Assembly (NCBI RefSeq): GCF_017565745.1
Contig: NZ_JAGDYM010000017.1
Coordinates: 18,731-82,730 of the forward strand
From: Leucobacter weissii
Lineage (GTDB): Bacteria; Actinomycetota; Actinomycetes; Actinomycetales; Microbacteriaceae
DNA length: 64,000 bases
Direction: 5' to 3'
The first letter of the stretch is position 1. Each line of letters starts with the position of its first letter. A program made the translations under genes and the position numbers. The notes under the pieces were generated by a model. It was not told where the DNA came from and made no database searches. It saw only the letters and a list, made by a program, of their open reading frames with translations. Positions 1 through 8,271 of the stretch are shown here, piece by piece.

Positions 1-250
1 CTCCGGGTTTTCATGGATCACATACAGCGGCAAGTGATGAGTCATAGGCATAACGCTATCAGGACCTCACGCACCGGGCTACTGCACTATCGACGCCACT
101 TAATAGCGCGTAACTTGATGAAATACTCGGTCGTATTCGTCCTCGGCGTCATGCGTTTATCCCATACTCGTTTCATCAACCTCATCGCAGCTCCATCGAG
201 GTGATCGCTCTGACCCCTCACCGAACCCCCGCGAAAGGCGCTCCTCCGAA
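1..250. other. Non-coding leader of the organosulfur operon
   Basis: No convincing gene is visible. The only open frame (from 13) has no ribosome site and no family-like sequence. The stretch is less GC-rich than the genes that follow. It holds a 9-bp inverted repeat, TTGATGAAA at 115-123 and TTTCATCAA at 171-179, with ATACTCG repeated inside or beside the arms. This is a plausible promoter or operator region for the operon beginning at 251; no regulator gene lies in the window next to it. Confidence 0.4.
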
Positions 251-1645
251 ATGACCAGGCCCCCCATCTACAACGGCTTCCTCCACCTCACCCCGAACCA
301 TCACAGTCACGGGTACTGGCGCACCCCGGAAGGCCAGGTGCAGTACGGCTACAAGGATCTGCAGCCCTACATCGACGTGGTGAAGACGCTCGAGCGCGGG
401 AAGCTCGACGCGCTGTTCATCGCGGACGTCGTGGGCGTCTACGATCTGGAGTACGGGGACGGCACCGCGACCATTCGGGCGGGGTCGCAGTTCCCCGGGA
501 ACGATCCCGCGTCGATCGTGTCGGCCCTCGGATACGTGACCGAGCACCTCGGGATCGCGATCACCAGCAATATCATCCAGGACCACCCGTTCTCGTTCGC
601 CCGACGTCTCTCCACGCTCGATCACTACACGCACGGCCGGATCGCCTGGAACATCGTCACCTCGTATCTGAGCAACGGCTTCCGCAACTTCGGCTACGAC
701 ACCATCGCACCGCATGCCGACAGATACGTCTGGGCGCAGGAATACCTCGACGTCACGTACAAGCTCTGGGAGCACTCCTGGGACGACGAGGCCGTCGTGC
801 ACGATCCCGGCACCGGGGTCCTCTTCGATCCGGAACGGATCCGCACGATCGACCATGTCGGCGAGCGCTACCGCGTCCAGGGACCGCATCTCGTCGAGCC
901 GTCTCCGCAAAGATCTCCAGTGCTCTTCCAGGCCGGAAACTCGACGGCCGGACGGGCCTTCGCCGCACGCAATGCCGAGGTCACGTTCCTCCCATCGTTC
1001 ACCCCGGACGCCGCACGGAACGACATCGCCGCGCTGAATCAGCAGGTCGTCGAGTTCGGACGCGAACCGGGAGCCGTCAAGACGATCGTCCAGCTCTCCA
1101 CGGTGATCGGCTCGACCGAGGAGGAAGCCCTGCGCAAGCAGCAGTATCTGCGGGACAATATCGACTTCGACGGACTCGTGGGGTTCTACAGCGGCGGCAG
1201 CGGTGTCGACTTCACCTCCGTCGATCCGGAGACGCCGCTCTCCGAGCTCAAGGACCGTATAGCGCTCGGCGACCACGTGCGATCGATCTTCCGCGCCATC
1301 GTCGACGCCGATCTCGGCGAGGGGAGGGATCTGACCTGGCGCGAATACCTGATCGACCACGCGCTGCTGCCGGGAAAATTCGCCGGCACTCCGGAGCAGA
1401 TCGCGGATCATGTCCGGGAGTGGGTGGACGCGGGCGTCGACGGATTCAACGTCGTCCCGATCACGACACTCGGTTGGTGGGACGAATGGGTCGACCACGT
1501 CGTCCCCGTCCTGCGTTCACGCGGTCTCGCGCAGGAGGAGTACGCGCCCGGCACCCTGCGTCAGAAGCTGTTCGGCGCCGGGGATCGTCTGCCCGAGTCG
1601 CACTACGGTCGCCAGCCGAGCCTTCGACCAGCAGCAGGCGTCTGA
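251..1645 (+). CDS. NtaA/SnaA/DszA-family FMN-dependent monooxygenase (DmoA-like)
   Basis: A bacterial-luciferase-type TIM-barrel monooxygenase of 464 residues, the usual length of the NtaA/SnaA/DszA/DmoA group. These use reduced FMN from a separate reductase to oxidise a substrate, often cleaving a C-S or C-N bond. Characteristic stretches are SQFPGNDP near residue 77, the HPFSFARRLSTLDH block near 115-128, GRIAWNIVTS just after it, and HADRY near 155. The ATG at 251 follows a weak GAAAGG. It is first of seven same-strand genes and sits 20 nt before a DszC/SfnB-like gene, which points to sulfur rather than nitrogen chemistry. Family is sure; dimethyl sulfide or another thioether as substrate is inferred. 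No flavin reductase is encoded in the cluster. Confidence 0.9.
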   Translation: MTRPPIYNGFLHLTPNHHSHGYWRTPEGQVQYGYKDLQPYIDVVKTLERGKLDALFIADVVGVYDLEYGDGTATIRAGSQFPGNDPASIVSALGYVTEHLGIAITSNIIQDHPFSFARRLSTLDHYTHGRIAWNIVTSYLSNGFRNFGYDTIAPHADRYVWAQEYLDVTYKLWEHSWDDEAVVHDPGTGVLFDPERIRTIDHVGERYRVQGPHLVEPSPQRSPVLFQAGNSTAGRAFAARNAEVTFLPSFTPDAARNDIAALNQQVVEFGREPGAVKTIVQLSTVIGSTEEEALRKQQYLRDNIDFDGLVGFYSGGSGVDFTSVDPETPLSELKDRIALGDHVRSIFRAIVDADLGEGRDLTWREYLIDHALLPGKFAGTPEQIADHVREWVDAGVDGFNVVPITTLGWWDEWVDHVVPVLRSRGLAQEEYAPGTLRQKLFGAGDRLPESHYGRQPSLRPAAGV

Positions 1646-1665
1646 GATTCGTCGCGAGAGGACTG

Positions 1666-2907
1666 ATGAACGTGACCACCACACCCCCCACCGGTAGCGA
1701 CCGCGTCGCCCGCGCACTCGAGCGGTATCGGGATGTCCTCGGCGCCATCTCCGACGCCGCCGCCGCGCAGGAGGCCCGACGAGAGCTGCCGTACGCGCAC
1801 GTGCGCGAGCTCGCCGCGCGCGGGTTCGGAGCCCTGCGGCTGCCCGAGGAGCTCGGCGGAGCAGGCCTCAGCCCCTCAGAGTTCAGCCGTGTGCTGGTAG
1901 GACTCGGGACGGCGGACTCCAACTACGTCCAGTTGTTCCGCTCACACTTCATCTATGTGGAGGCGCTGCTGACCGCTCCCGCCTCGGCGCAGCGGGACCG
2001 CTGGATCGGAGAGGTCGCCAAAGGCGCTCTGCTCGGAGGAGCGGCAACGGAGCGAGGCGCGACGAACAGCGATCGTTTCTCGACCAGCGTCACCACCGCA
2101 CCCGACGGGCGGCGACTCTTGAACGGGACGAAGTTCTACAGCACCGGTTCACTCTACGCCGACTGGGTGGCCACCATCGCCGAAGACGAGTCGAGCGGAG
2201 AAGTGGTTCACGTCGTCGTGCGCAGCGGGGCCGAAGGCGTCGACCTCCTGGACGACTGGGACGGATTCGGGCAACGACTGACCGCGAGCGGAACCAGCCG
2301 GTTCACCGATGTCGAGATCGAGTCGGACTGGCAACTTCCGGAGACCATCGCCCTCGACAGCTACGCCACATCCTGGGCTCAGCAGTTCCATCTCGCCGCA
2401 CTCGCCGGCATCGCCCGTGACGCTCACCGCCGGGTGACCGGATACGTGCGCGAACGCCGCCGTTACTTCTCCCAGGGCCGCGGTGAGCTTCCGAAGGACG
2501 ATCCGGTGGTGCAGGCGGTCATCGGAGAGACGAGCTCAGCGGCCTACCTGGCCGAGACTCTGACGGAGCAGATCGGCGCGGAGCTCGACGGCCTGTTCGA
2601 CGCGATCATCACCCGCACCGTTTCACCCGAACTCGAGGATCATATCGAATTGCAGGTGTATCGCGCGCAGTATCTCGTCGTGCGGGCCGTGTTGGATGCC
2701 ACCACCCGCCTGTTCGATGTCGGAGGGGCCTCCGCGCTCTCCGGAGCGCAGGGCTGGGATCGCTTCTGGCGCAATGCCCGCACCCTGGCGAGCCATAACC
2801 CGATCCCCTACCGGCTCACGGCACTCGGAGACTACGAGCTCAATGGCCGGTCGCCGTTCCGCGCCTGGTTCAGCGGAACGGATCTGAGCAAGCGGACCGC
2901 CGCATGA
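1666..2907 (+). CDS. Acyl-CoA-dehydrogenase-like flavin monooxygenase (DszC/SfnB family), copy 1
   Basis: A 413-residue protein with the acyl-CoA dehydrogenase fold in the subgroup that oxygenates sulfur compounds (DszC, SfnB) rather than dehydrogenating CoA esters. Visible features are the N-terminal helical part with RLPEELGGAGLS (about residues 60-71), a central beta part with GATNSDRFS and LNGTKFYSTGS (substrate and flavin pocket), and a C-terminal helical part with FDVGGASA and FWRNARTLASHNP, the latter typical of DszC-type proteins. The ATG at 1666 comes 20 nt after the previous stop; longer frames run into that gene. A second paralogue lies at 7006. The exact substrate is unknown; it probably shares a flavin reductase encoded elsewhere. 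Confidence 0.87.
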   Translation: MNVTTTPPTGSDRVARALERYRDVLGAISDAAAAQEARRELPYAHVRELAARGFGALRLPEELGGAGLSPSEFSRVLVGLGTADSNYVQLFRSHFIYVEALLTAPASAQRDRWIGEVAKGALLGGAATERGATNSDRFSTSVTTAPDGRRLLNGTKFYSTGSLYADWVATIAEDESSGEVVHVVVRSGAEGVDLLDDWDGFGQRLTASGTSRFTDVEIESDWQLPETIALDSYATSWAQQFHLAALAGIARDAHRRVTGYVRERRRYFSQGRGELPKDDPVVQAVIGETSSAAYLAETLTEQIGAELDGLFDAIITRTVSPELEDHIELQVYRAQYLVVRAVLDATTRLFDVGGASALSGAQGWDRFWRNARTLASHNPIPYRLTALGDYELNGRSPFRAWFSGTDLSKRTAA

Positions 2908-2981
2908 GGCCGAGCAGCCCCGACACCGCCGGGTTCTCCGTCCGGAAACGTTCCATCTCGATGCACAGAAAAGGAAGCCCA

Positions 2982-4268
2982 ATGAAGAAGTCCAGAACCG
3001 TCGCCTCGTTCGGCCTGATACTCGGCGCCGGCCTGCTCCTCGCCGCATGCTCCTCGGACGCCGCCGCGGAGATCGGTGAAACCCAGGGCGACACGAGTGT
3101 GAAGCTCGCCGTCGTCGTCGCCAATTCGAATCCGTGGAACACGGAGTACGGCGAGTCATTCCAGGCTGCGGCCGAGCAGCTCGGCGCGACGGATGTGCGT
3201 GTCCTCAACGCGAACGGAGACGCACAGAAACAGAGCGAGCAGATCGATTCACTGCTCAATGCCGGGTACAAGGGCATCGGCCTGAACCTGGCCGCGCCCA
3301 ATACCGCGGAGCTGTCGAAGAAGTTCGCGGCCAATGACGCGTACTTCGCCAACATCTTCCAGAACGAGGACTGGAAGACCGTATGGGACGCGGACGAGGA
3401 CCGGCAGGTCAGCTACGTCTCCCCGAACTACTATCAGTCGGCGACCGACGCGGTCGACTACCTCGCCGATGCGCTCGACGGAGAACAGACCGAGATCATA
3501 GCTCTGGCCGGCAACCAAAGCCCCTACACCATCTCGAATCAGGCGTACCTCGGACTGGTGGACGGACTGGAGAAGTATCCCAATCTCGAGCTCGTCGGCA
3601 ACGTCGACACCGAGTGGACCGCCGAGACGGGGCAGCAGAAGGTGGCGGATCTCCTCGCCGCCAATCCGAACGCCGGCGCCTTCTTCGCTACCGATGCGGC
3701 GGACGTCGAGGGCGCCGTCGCGGCGATCCGCGCGATCGGCAAGGAGCCGGGAAAGGATGTGCTGATCGTCTCGGCGCACGCCGCGGGAACGGTGGTGCCC
3801 CAGTACATCCAGCAAGGGCTCGTCCTGGCCGGAGCAGCCATGCCCGGCGCCTGGACCGGCTACCATCAGGCCGCCCTGCTGTTCGACGCGCTGAATGGAG
3901 AGTTCCCCGATGACGGCCTGCGGCAGCTGGAACTCACCCTGCCGCTGATCACGGCGGAAAACGTCGACGACTACCTCGCCCGCTACGACCGGCCGATCTC
4001 CGAGCAGCTCAGCGCGCGTCTCATCTCTCAGGTCTATTCCGGAGACGACTGGGACTACCAGGCGATCTATTCGCCGATCGCCGAGCTGCCGCACCTGTGG
4101 CCGGTCTCGGAGGAGCCGGAGGGATACGCGGAGAACGCCACGTTCGTGGAGCTGCGCGACTCAGGCGCTCTCGATGAGGCGCAGCAGACGCTCGATGCGC
4201 ACAATCTGATCGATCCCTTCGATCCCGACCCCGACTTCTCCAGCCCGGGCACGTCCGAGGAGGAGTGA
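2982..4268 (+). CDS. CUT2-type ABC transporter substrate-binding lipoprotein
   Basis: A 428-residue periplasmic-binding-protein-like lipoprotein of the ribose/galactose (Peripla_BP_4) type. The start at 2982 has AAGGAAG at 2971-2977 and begins with MKKS, a hydrophobic signal sequence and lipobox LAAC with Cys23. The mature part has the two-lobed fold: VVVANSNPWN after the linker, LNAGYKGIGLNLAAPNT in lobe one, then AFFATDAADVEGAVAAIRA and VSAHAAGTVVPQYI. Family members bind sugars, purines or autoinducers; here the neighbours are sulfur monooxygenases and a sulfhydrylase, so a sulfur-containing ligand is inferred. The C-terminal 100 residues are longer than in RbsB-like proteins and end in a very acidic tail. 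A stable hairpin follows the stop. Confidence 0.88.
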   Translation: MKKSRTVASFGLILGAGLLLAACSSDAAAEIGETQGDTSVKLAVVVANSNPWNTEYGESFQAAAEQLGATDVRVLNANGDAQKQSEQIDSLLNAGYKGIGLNLAAPNTAELSKKFAANDAYFANIFQNEDWKTVWDADEDRQVSYVSPNYYQSATDAVDYLADALDGEQTEIIALAGNQSPYTISNQAYLGLVDGLEKYPNLELVGNVDTEWTAETGQQKVADLLAANPNAGAFFATDAADVEGAVAAIRAIGKEPGKDVLIVSAHAAGTVVPQYIQQGLVLAGAAMPGAWTGYHQAALLFDALNGEFPDDGLRQLELTLPLITAENVDDYLARYDRPISEQLSARLISQVYSGDDWDYQAIYSPIAELPHLWPVSEEPEGYAENATFVELRDSGALDEAQQTLDAHNLIDPFDPDPDFSSPGTSEEE

Positions 4269-4272
4269 GGAC

Positions 4273-4300
4273 CCGAGTGGGCGGTGCTCCGCCCACTCGG
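4273..4300 (+). terminator. Intercistronic hairpin between binding-protein and ATPase genes
   Basis: Perfect 12-bp stem CCGAGTGGGCGG / CCGCCCACTCGG with a 4-nt TGCT loop, 4 nt after the lipoprotein stop and inside the operon. There is no T-run. Such hairpins usually protect the 3' end of the binding-protein mRNA or partly terminate, giving more binding protein than ATPase and permease; that role is inferred. Confidence 0.7.
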
Positions 4301-4341
4301 ACCGCATCCCACCCCCTGAAACGCAGAGGAACCCAGAAGCA

Positions 4342-5904
4342 ATGACGAACCATCCACACTCCGAACTGATCGTTCTGGAGGACATCGGCAAGGAGTTCGG
4401 TGGACTCTCGGTGCTGGCCGACGTGTCCCTCACCCTCGTCCCCGGTGAGATCGTGGGGCTCGTCGGAGAGAACGGGGCCGGCAAAAGCACGCTGCTGAAC
4501 ATCCTCTCCGGGGTCTTCCCGCCGTCCCACGGCAGGATCCGTGTCGGCGGGAGGCTCGTCGACATACCGAACTACCGCGCAGCCAACGAGCTCGGGCTCT
4601 TCAGGGTGTACCAGGACGTCGCGCTGGTCGAGTCGCGCACGGTCGAGGAGAACCTCCTGCTGGGCTGGGAACGACGGCTCGGCAGACTCGGCGTGATCGA
4701 CCAGCGTCGCCGCCGCGAATACAGCGTTCGCGCACTCGCGCGCCTCGGACTGCCCGAGTCGCTCTCGGGACGCCTCGTCTCTGATCTCTCGATCAGCGTC
4801 AAGCAGACCTTGAGCTTCGCGAAAGTGCTCGCCACCATCGACCTCCTCGAGGTCGAGCACCCCGTGATCTTCCTCGACGAGCCCACGACGAGTCTCGACA
4901 AACACGGCGAGGCAACCTTTCTCCGCGTCGTGCGCGAACTCGCGGAGACCCAGTCGGCGAGTATCGTGTTCGTCTCGCATCTGCTCGAGGAGATCCTCGA
5001 CATCACCAGCCGGGTGCTCGTGCTCAAGGACGGCCGACTCGTCGCCGAAGAGCAGACCTCCGGGCTCACAGAAGACGACCTCCATCGGCTGATGGTCGGG
5101 CGAGTACGGTCTGATCGCTACTATCGCGAGGATCTGCAATCGGCCTACCCCGGGACTCCGGGTGCGGAGCCGGTGCGGTCCGGTGCGACGGTCAGCGGAC
5201 TGCGAATCGATCCGGGAGCGCCCGAGGTCGAGTTCTCCGTAGCGCCCGGCGAAGTGCTCGGCCTCGCCGGGCTGGAGGGCTCGGGGAAGAACGAGATCGG
5301 GTCGATCCTTGCCGGCGTGGTCAAGTCGCGGCATCGACTGTCGCTCGACGAGAAGACCGTCAGGTACGACTCCGTCCGCACGGCCGTCGAATCCGGGATC
5401 GTCTACCTTCCGCAGGATCGTGCTTCGGCAGGCGTGTTCCCCGAGAAGGATCTCGAGTTCAACCTCATCATAGGTTCGGTCCACGACCGCTATTCTCGAC
5501 CCTCCGGGATCCTCCGAGGCCGCCTCGCCAAGCAGAGCTCACGGAGACTGCTCGGCGATTTCGGCGTCCGGGCGGTGGGGATCGAGCAGCCCATCAGCGA
5601 ACTCTCCGGCGGGAACCAGCAGAAGGTGCTCATCGCCCGGTGGCTCCACAGAGAACCCAGACTGGTGATTCTCGATTCCCCGACGCAGGGCGTCGACACC
5701 GGCTCGCGGGAGTCGATCTACGAAGCCGTTCGCGCCGCGGCAGGCCGCGGCGCGGCGGTCATCCTCATCAGCGACGATCTCTCCGAGCTGATTGGGCTCA
5801 GCGACCGCTTGCTCGTCATCAAGAACAGGGGCGTCGTCGCCGATATCCGTACTCCTCCGCAGGCCAAGCCGCAGGAGGACGAGGTCGTGGCCCACATGTT
5901 CTAG
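4342..5904 (+). CDS. CUT2-type ABC transporter ATP-binding protein with two nucleotide-binding domains
   Basis: A 520-residue tandem ATPase of the RbsA/MglA type that energises the permease at 5958. Domain 1 has Walker A GENGAGKST at residues 42-50, Walker B with DEPTTSLD near 179-186, and a degenerate signature (SDLSISVKQ). Domain 2 has an altered Walker A, GLEGSGKNE, a good signature ELSGGNQQK, and ILDSPTQGVD, in which the usual catalytic Glu after the Walker B Asp is Ser446. Start ATG 4342 follows AGAGGAA. The substrate is inferred from context (organosulfur), not from this sequence. Noncanonical site 2 is common in this family, but loss of the Glu is worth noting. Confidence 0.9.
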   Translation: MTNHPHSELIVLEDIGKEFGGLSVLADVSLTLVPGEIVGLVGENGAGKSTLLNILSGVFPPSHGRIRVGGRLVDIPNYRAANELGLFRVYQDVALVESRTVEENLLLGWERRLGRLGVIDQRRRREYSVRALARLGLPESLSGRLVSDLSISVKQTLSFAKVLATIDLLEVEHPVIFLDEPTTSLDKHGEATFLRVVRELAETQSASIVFVSHLLEEILDITSRVLVLKDGRLVAEEQTSGLTEDDLHRLMVGRVRSDRYYREDLQSAYPGTPGAEPVRSGATVSGLRIDPGAPEVEFSVAPGEVLGLAGLEGSGKNEIGSILAGVVKSRHRLSLDEKTVRYDSVRTAVESGIVYLPQDRASAGVFPEKDLEFNLIIGSVHDRYSRPSGILRGRLAKQSSRRLLGDFGVRAVGIEQPISELSGGNQQKVLIARWLHREPRLVILDSPTQGVDTGSRESIYEAVRAAAGRGAAVILISDDLSELIGLSDRLLVIKNRGVVADIRTPPQAKPQEDEVVAHMF

Positions 5905-5957
5905 CGGTCTGCCTCGCGCAAGCCGAATCGCACACAAGCAAGATGGAGAGAATCAAC

Positions 5958-7022
5958 ATGACCACCACCGCTTCCACGCCGGATACCGCTGAAGCCTCCG
6001 ACCTCCCGGCTCCGGGGACGCGCAGTGAGGAGCTCGGCATACCCGGCGCCGACGGCCCGTCCAACCGGAGACGACGCTTTCCCAGGAGTCTCGTGGTCCG
6101 CCTGCTGCCGCCGCTCGTGCTGGCCGGGCTCATCATCTACTTCAGCCTCGCACGCGACACCTTCTTCACTGTGCAGAACTTCGTCTCGATGGGCACGACG
6201 GCCGGATACCTGCTCGCCGGTGCGCTCGGTCTGACGCTCGTCGTCCTCGCCGGCAGCATCGACATCTCCGTCGGCGCGACCGTGCTTCTCACCGCGGCGG
6301 TCATAGCGATCGCCACCAAGGCGCTCGGCGACAACCTCCTCGTCGCGCTCGCCCTCACGCTCGTCACCGGGGCGCTCATCGGAGCGGCCAACGGGGCGCT
6401 GACCGTCGTGGGACGGCTACCATCCTTCATCGTCACGCTGGGCACGCTCTCGCTGTTCACAGGACTCGGGCTGACGCTGCTCAAAGGCCAGTCCGTCTCC
6501 TTCGTGGCCCCGAGCCTCCTCGCGCTGGTCAATACCCAACTGGTTCCGGGCATCACGGGTACCTTCCTGATCGGACTGATCCTCTTTGCGATCAGCTGGT
6601 TCGTGACTCGCAAGACTCGCTTCGGCCTGTACATCTACTCCCTCGGCGCCAACGAGAAGGCCGCGAATCTCGCCGGAGTGAATGCGAAAGCCGTGCGGTT
6701 CTGGTTGTTCGTGATCTCCGCGGTGTTTGCGGCGATCTCCGGACTGCTCCTCGTCTCGGGTCTGCAGGCCGGCGGTCCTACGCTCGGGACCTCCTTCATG
6801 CTCGATGCGATCGCGGCGGTCGCCGTAGGCGGCACCTCCCTCGCCGGCGGCTCCGGGGGTGTCGAGCGCACGTTCATCGGCGTGCTCATCCTCACGGTTC
6901 TGGCGAGCGGTTTGAACCAGCTCGGCGTGCCGGACTTTACCCAGACCATGATCAAGGGCGCGGTCGTGCTGTTCGCGGCAACACTCACCATCGCAGGACG
7001 GAAGGATGCCATTGTCAAATAG
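5958..7022 (+). CDS. CUT2-type ABC transporter permease
   Basis: A 354-residue integral membrane permease of the RbsC (BPD_transp_2) family. A hydrophilic N-terminal tail of about 45 residues is followed by eight or more hydrophobic helices. Family landmarks are GSIDISVGA near residue 107, ANGALTVVGRLPSFIVTLG, GANEKAANLAGVNA, and the GGTSLAGGSGG loop near the end. Start 5958 is chosen because GGAGAG lies 8 nt upstream; an in-frame ATG at 5943 has no comparable site. The last 17 nt overlap the next gene. It should form the channel through which the ligand of the lipoprotein at 2982 enters the cell. Confidence 0.9.
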   Translation: MTTTASTPDTAEASDLPAPGTRSEELGIPGADGPSNRRRRFPRSLVVRLLPPLVLAGLIIYFSLARDTFFTVQNFVSMGTTAGYLLAGALGLTLVVLAGSIDISVGATVLLTAAVIAIATKALGDNLLVALALTLVTGALIGAANGALTVVGRLPSFIVTLGTLSLFTGLGLTLLKGQSVSFVAPSLLALVNTQLVPGITGTFLIGLILFAISWFVTRKTRFGLYIYSLGANEKAANLAGVNAKAVRFWLFVISAVFAAISGLLLVSGLQAGGPTLGTSFMLDAIAAVAVGGTSLAGGSGGVERTFIGVLILTVLASGLNQLGVPDFTQTMIKGAVVLFAATLTIAGRKDAIVK

Positions 7023-8271
7023 CTCTCCGCTCGCCCTCGGCCGAGAACACGCGCAGGAATCTCCGCGCTCGGACCCGGCGAGCCATCCGTCAGAGTCGAG
7101 TGTTCCGCGCAGCGCAGACGCGCTTCTCGAGACAGCCGAGGATCTCGCGAGCTCCTTCGCGATCGAGGCGTCCCTGCGCGATCGCGAGCGGGTGTTTCCA
7201 GGCGGTGAGCTTCGACAGCTCGAGCAGAGCGGCCTCCTGGCCGCGCGCGTCCCGAAGCGGCTCGCCGGCCCCGAGCACGACTTCTCGGTCGTGGCCCGAG
7301 CACTGGTGCGCATCTCGATCGCCGACACCTCACTCGGTCAGCTTCCCGAAAACCACTTCCACCTCGCTGAGAACGCCTTCGTGCTGGGCAACCAACGCCT
7401 GCAGCACGAGCTCGCACAGTATCTGCTGCAGGGCGGACGGCTCGGCAACGCGTTCAGCGAGAAGAAGAGGGCGACCAACGACCCGCGCACCGAGCTGACC
7501 ACGCGGGCGACGAGGTCCGGCGAGGACTACGTGATCACCGGTCGCAAATACTACGCGACCGGAGCACTCACGGCGGGCATCGTCCCCGTCACCGCTGAGT
7601 CTCCAGAGGGATCGAAGCTGCTGGCGTTCGTGGATCGCCAGACGGCGGGACTGACGGTCACGGACGACTGGAACTCATTCGGCCAGGTGGGAACGCACAG
7701 CGGGAGTGTTCACCTCGACCGCGTCAGGGTGCCCGGGTATCGCGTCATCGCGCCATGGGTGGAGGAGCGGCGAACCTCTCTTGTCGCCATCCTCCTGCAC
7801 ACGGCCGTGAACGTGGGGGCGGCCGCCGCGAATCTCTCGGAAGCTCGAGCGGTGCTGAGAACCGAGCCCCGCACCTGGCTGGGGAACGGCGCCACGGAGG
7901 ATCCCCTCGTTCTCCGACAGCTGGGAGACCTGTACGCCCGAGTGCTCGCGGTCGAGACGCTGTACCTGAGCGCGGCCGAGGCCCTCGACCGCGCCATCGG
8001 ATCCGGCCTCGACGACCACTATGCGGAGGCGGAGCGGCGCGTCTTCGCCGCTTCGGGTCTGAGCGGCGAGACGGCGGTGCGCGCAGCCGACGAGATATTC
8101 GAGTTCGGCGGAGCCAGCTCGACCGATCGATCCCGGAATCTCAGCCGCTTCTGGAGGAACGCGCGCACGCATTCCCTGCATTTTCCGACGCGCATCGCCC
8201 TGCTGAACGCCGGCCGCGGCTATCTCCTGGAAACAGCGGCGCGAACGGGAAGGACGGGGCAGACGACGTGA
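7006..8271 (+). CDS. Acyl-CoA-dehydrogenase-like flavin monooxygenase (DszC/SfnB family), copy 2
   Basis: A 421-residue paralogue of the protein at 1666 with the same three-part acyl-CoA dehydrogenase fold. Recognisable parts are AARVPKRLAGPEHDFS, LGQLPENHFH near residue 105, TGRKYYATGALTAGI, the GTHSGSVHLDRVRVPG strand, and the ending FEFGGASSTDRSRNLSRFWRNARTH rewritten here only in part as FEFGGASS and FWRNARTH. Start ATG 7006 lies within the permease gene with GGACGGAAGG just before it. Two such monooxygenases plus one luciferase-type enzyme suggest successive oxidations, as in Dsz desulfurisation, or two related substrates. No reductase partner is adjacent. Confidence 0.86.
   Translation: MPLSNSSPLALGREHAQESPRSDPASHPSESSVPRSADALLETAEDLASSFAIEASLRDRERVFPGGELRQLEQSGLLAARVPKRLAGPEHDFSVVARALVRISIADTSLGQLPENHFHLAENAFVLGNQRLQHELAQYLLQGGRLGNAFSEKKRATNDPRTELTTRATRSGEDYVITGRKYYATGALTAGIVPVTAESPEGSKLLAFVDRQTAGLTVTDDWNSFGQVGTHSGSVHLDRVRVPGYRVIAPWVEERRTSLVAILLHTAVNVGAAAANLSEARAVLRTEPRTWLGNGATEDPLVLRQLGDLYARVLAVETLYLSAAEALDRAIGSGLDDHYAEAERRVFAASGLSGETAVRAADEIFEFGGASSTDRSRNLSRFWRNARTHSLHFPTRIALLNAGRGYLLETAARTGRTGQTT

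Noticed and set aside
13..204. Short plus-strand frame at the left edge
   Set aside because: No ribosome site, no recognisable content, and it overlaps an inverted-repeat leader.
1..250. Leader of the sulfur operon considered as a SAM riboswitch
   Set aside because: None of the conserved SAM-I or SAM-IV core sequence is visible.
218..1498. Minus-strand open frame of 426 codons opposite the first monooxygenase
   Set aside because: The plus strand has a complete family match; the minus product is unlike any protein.
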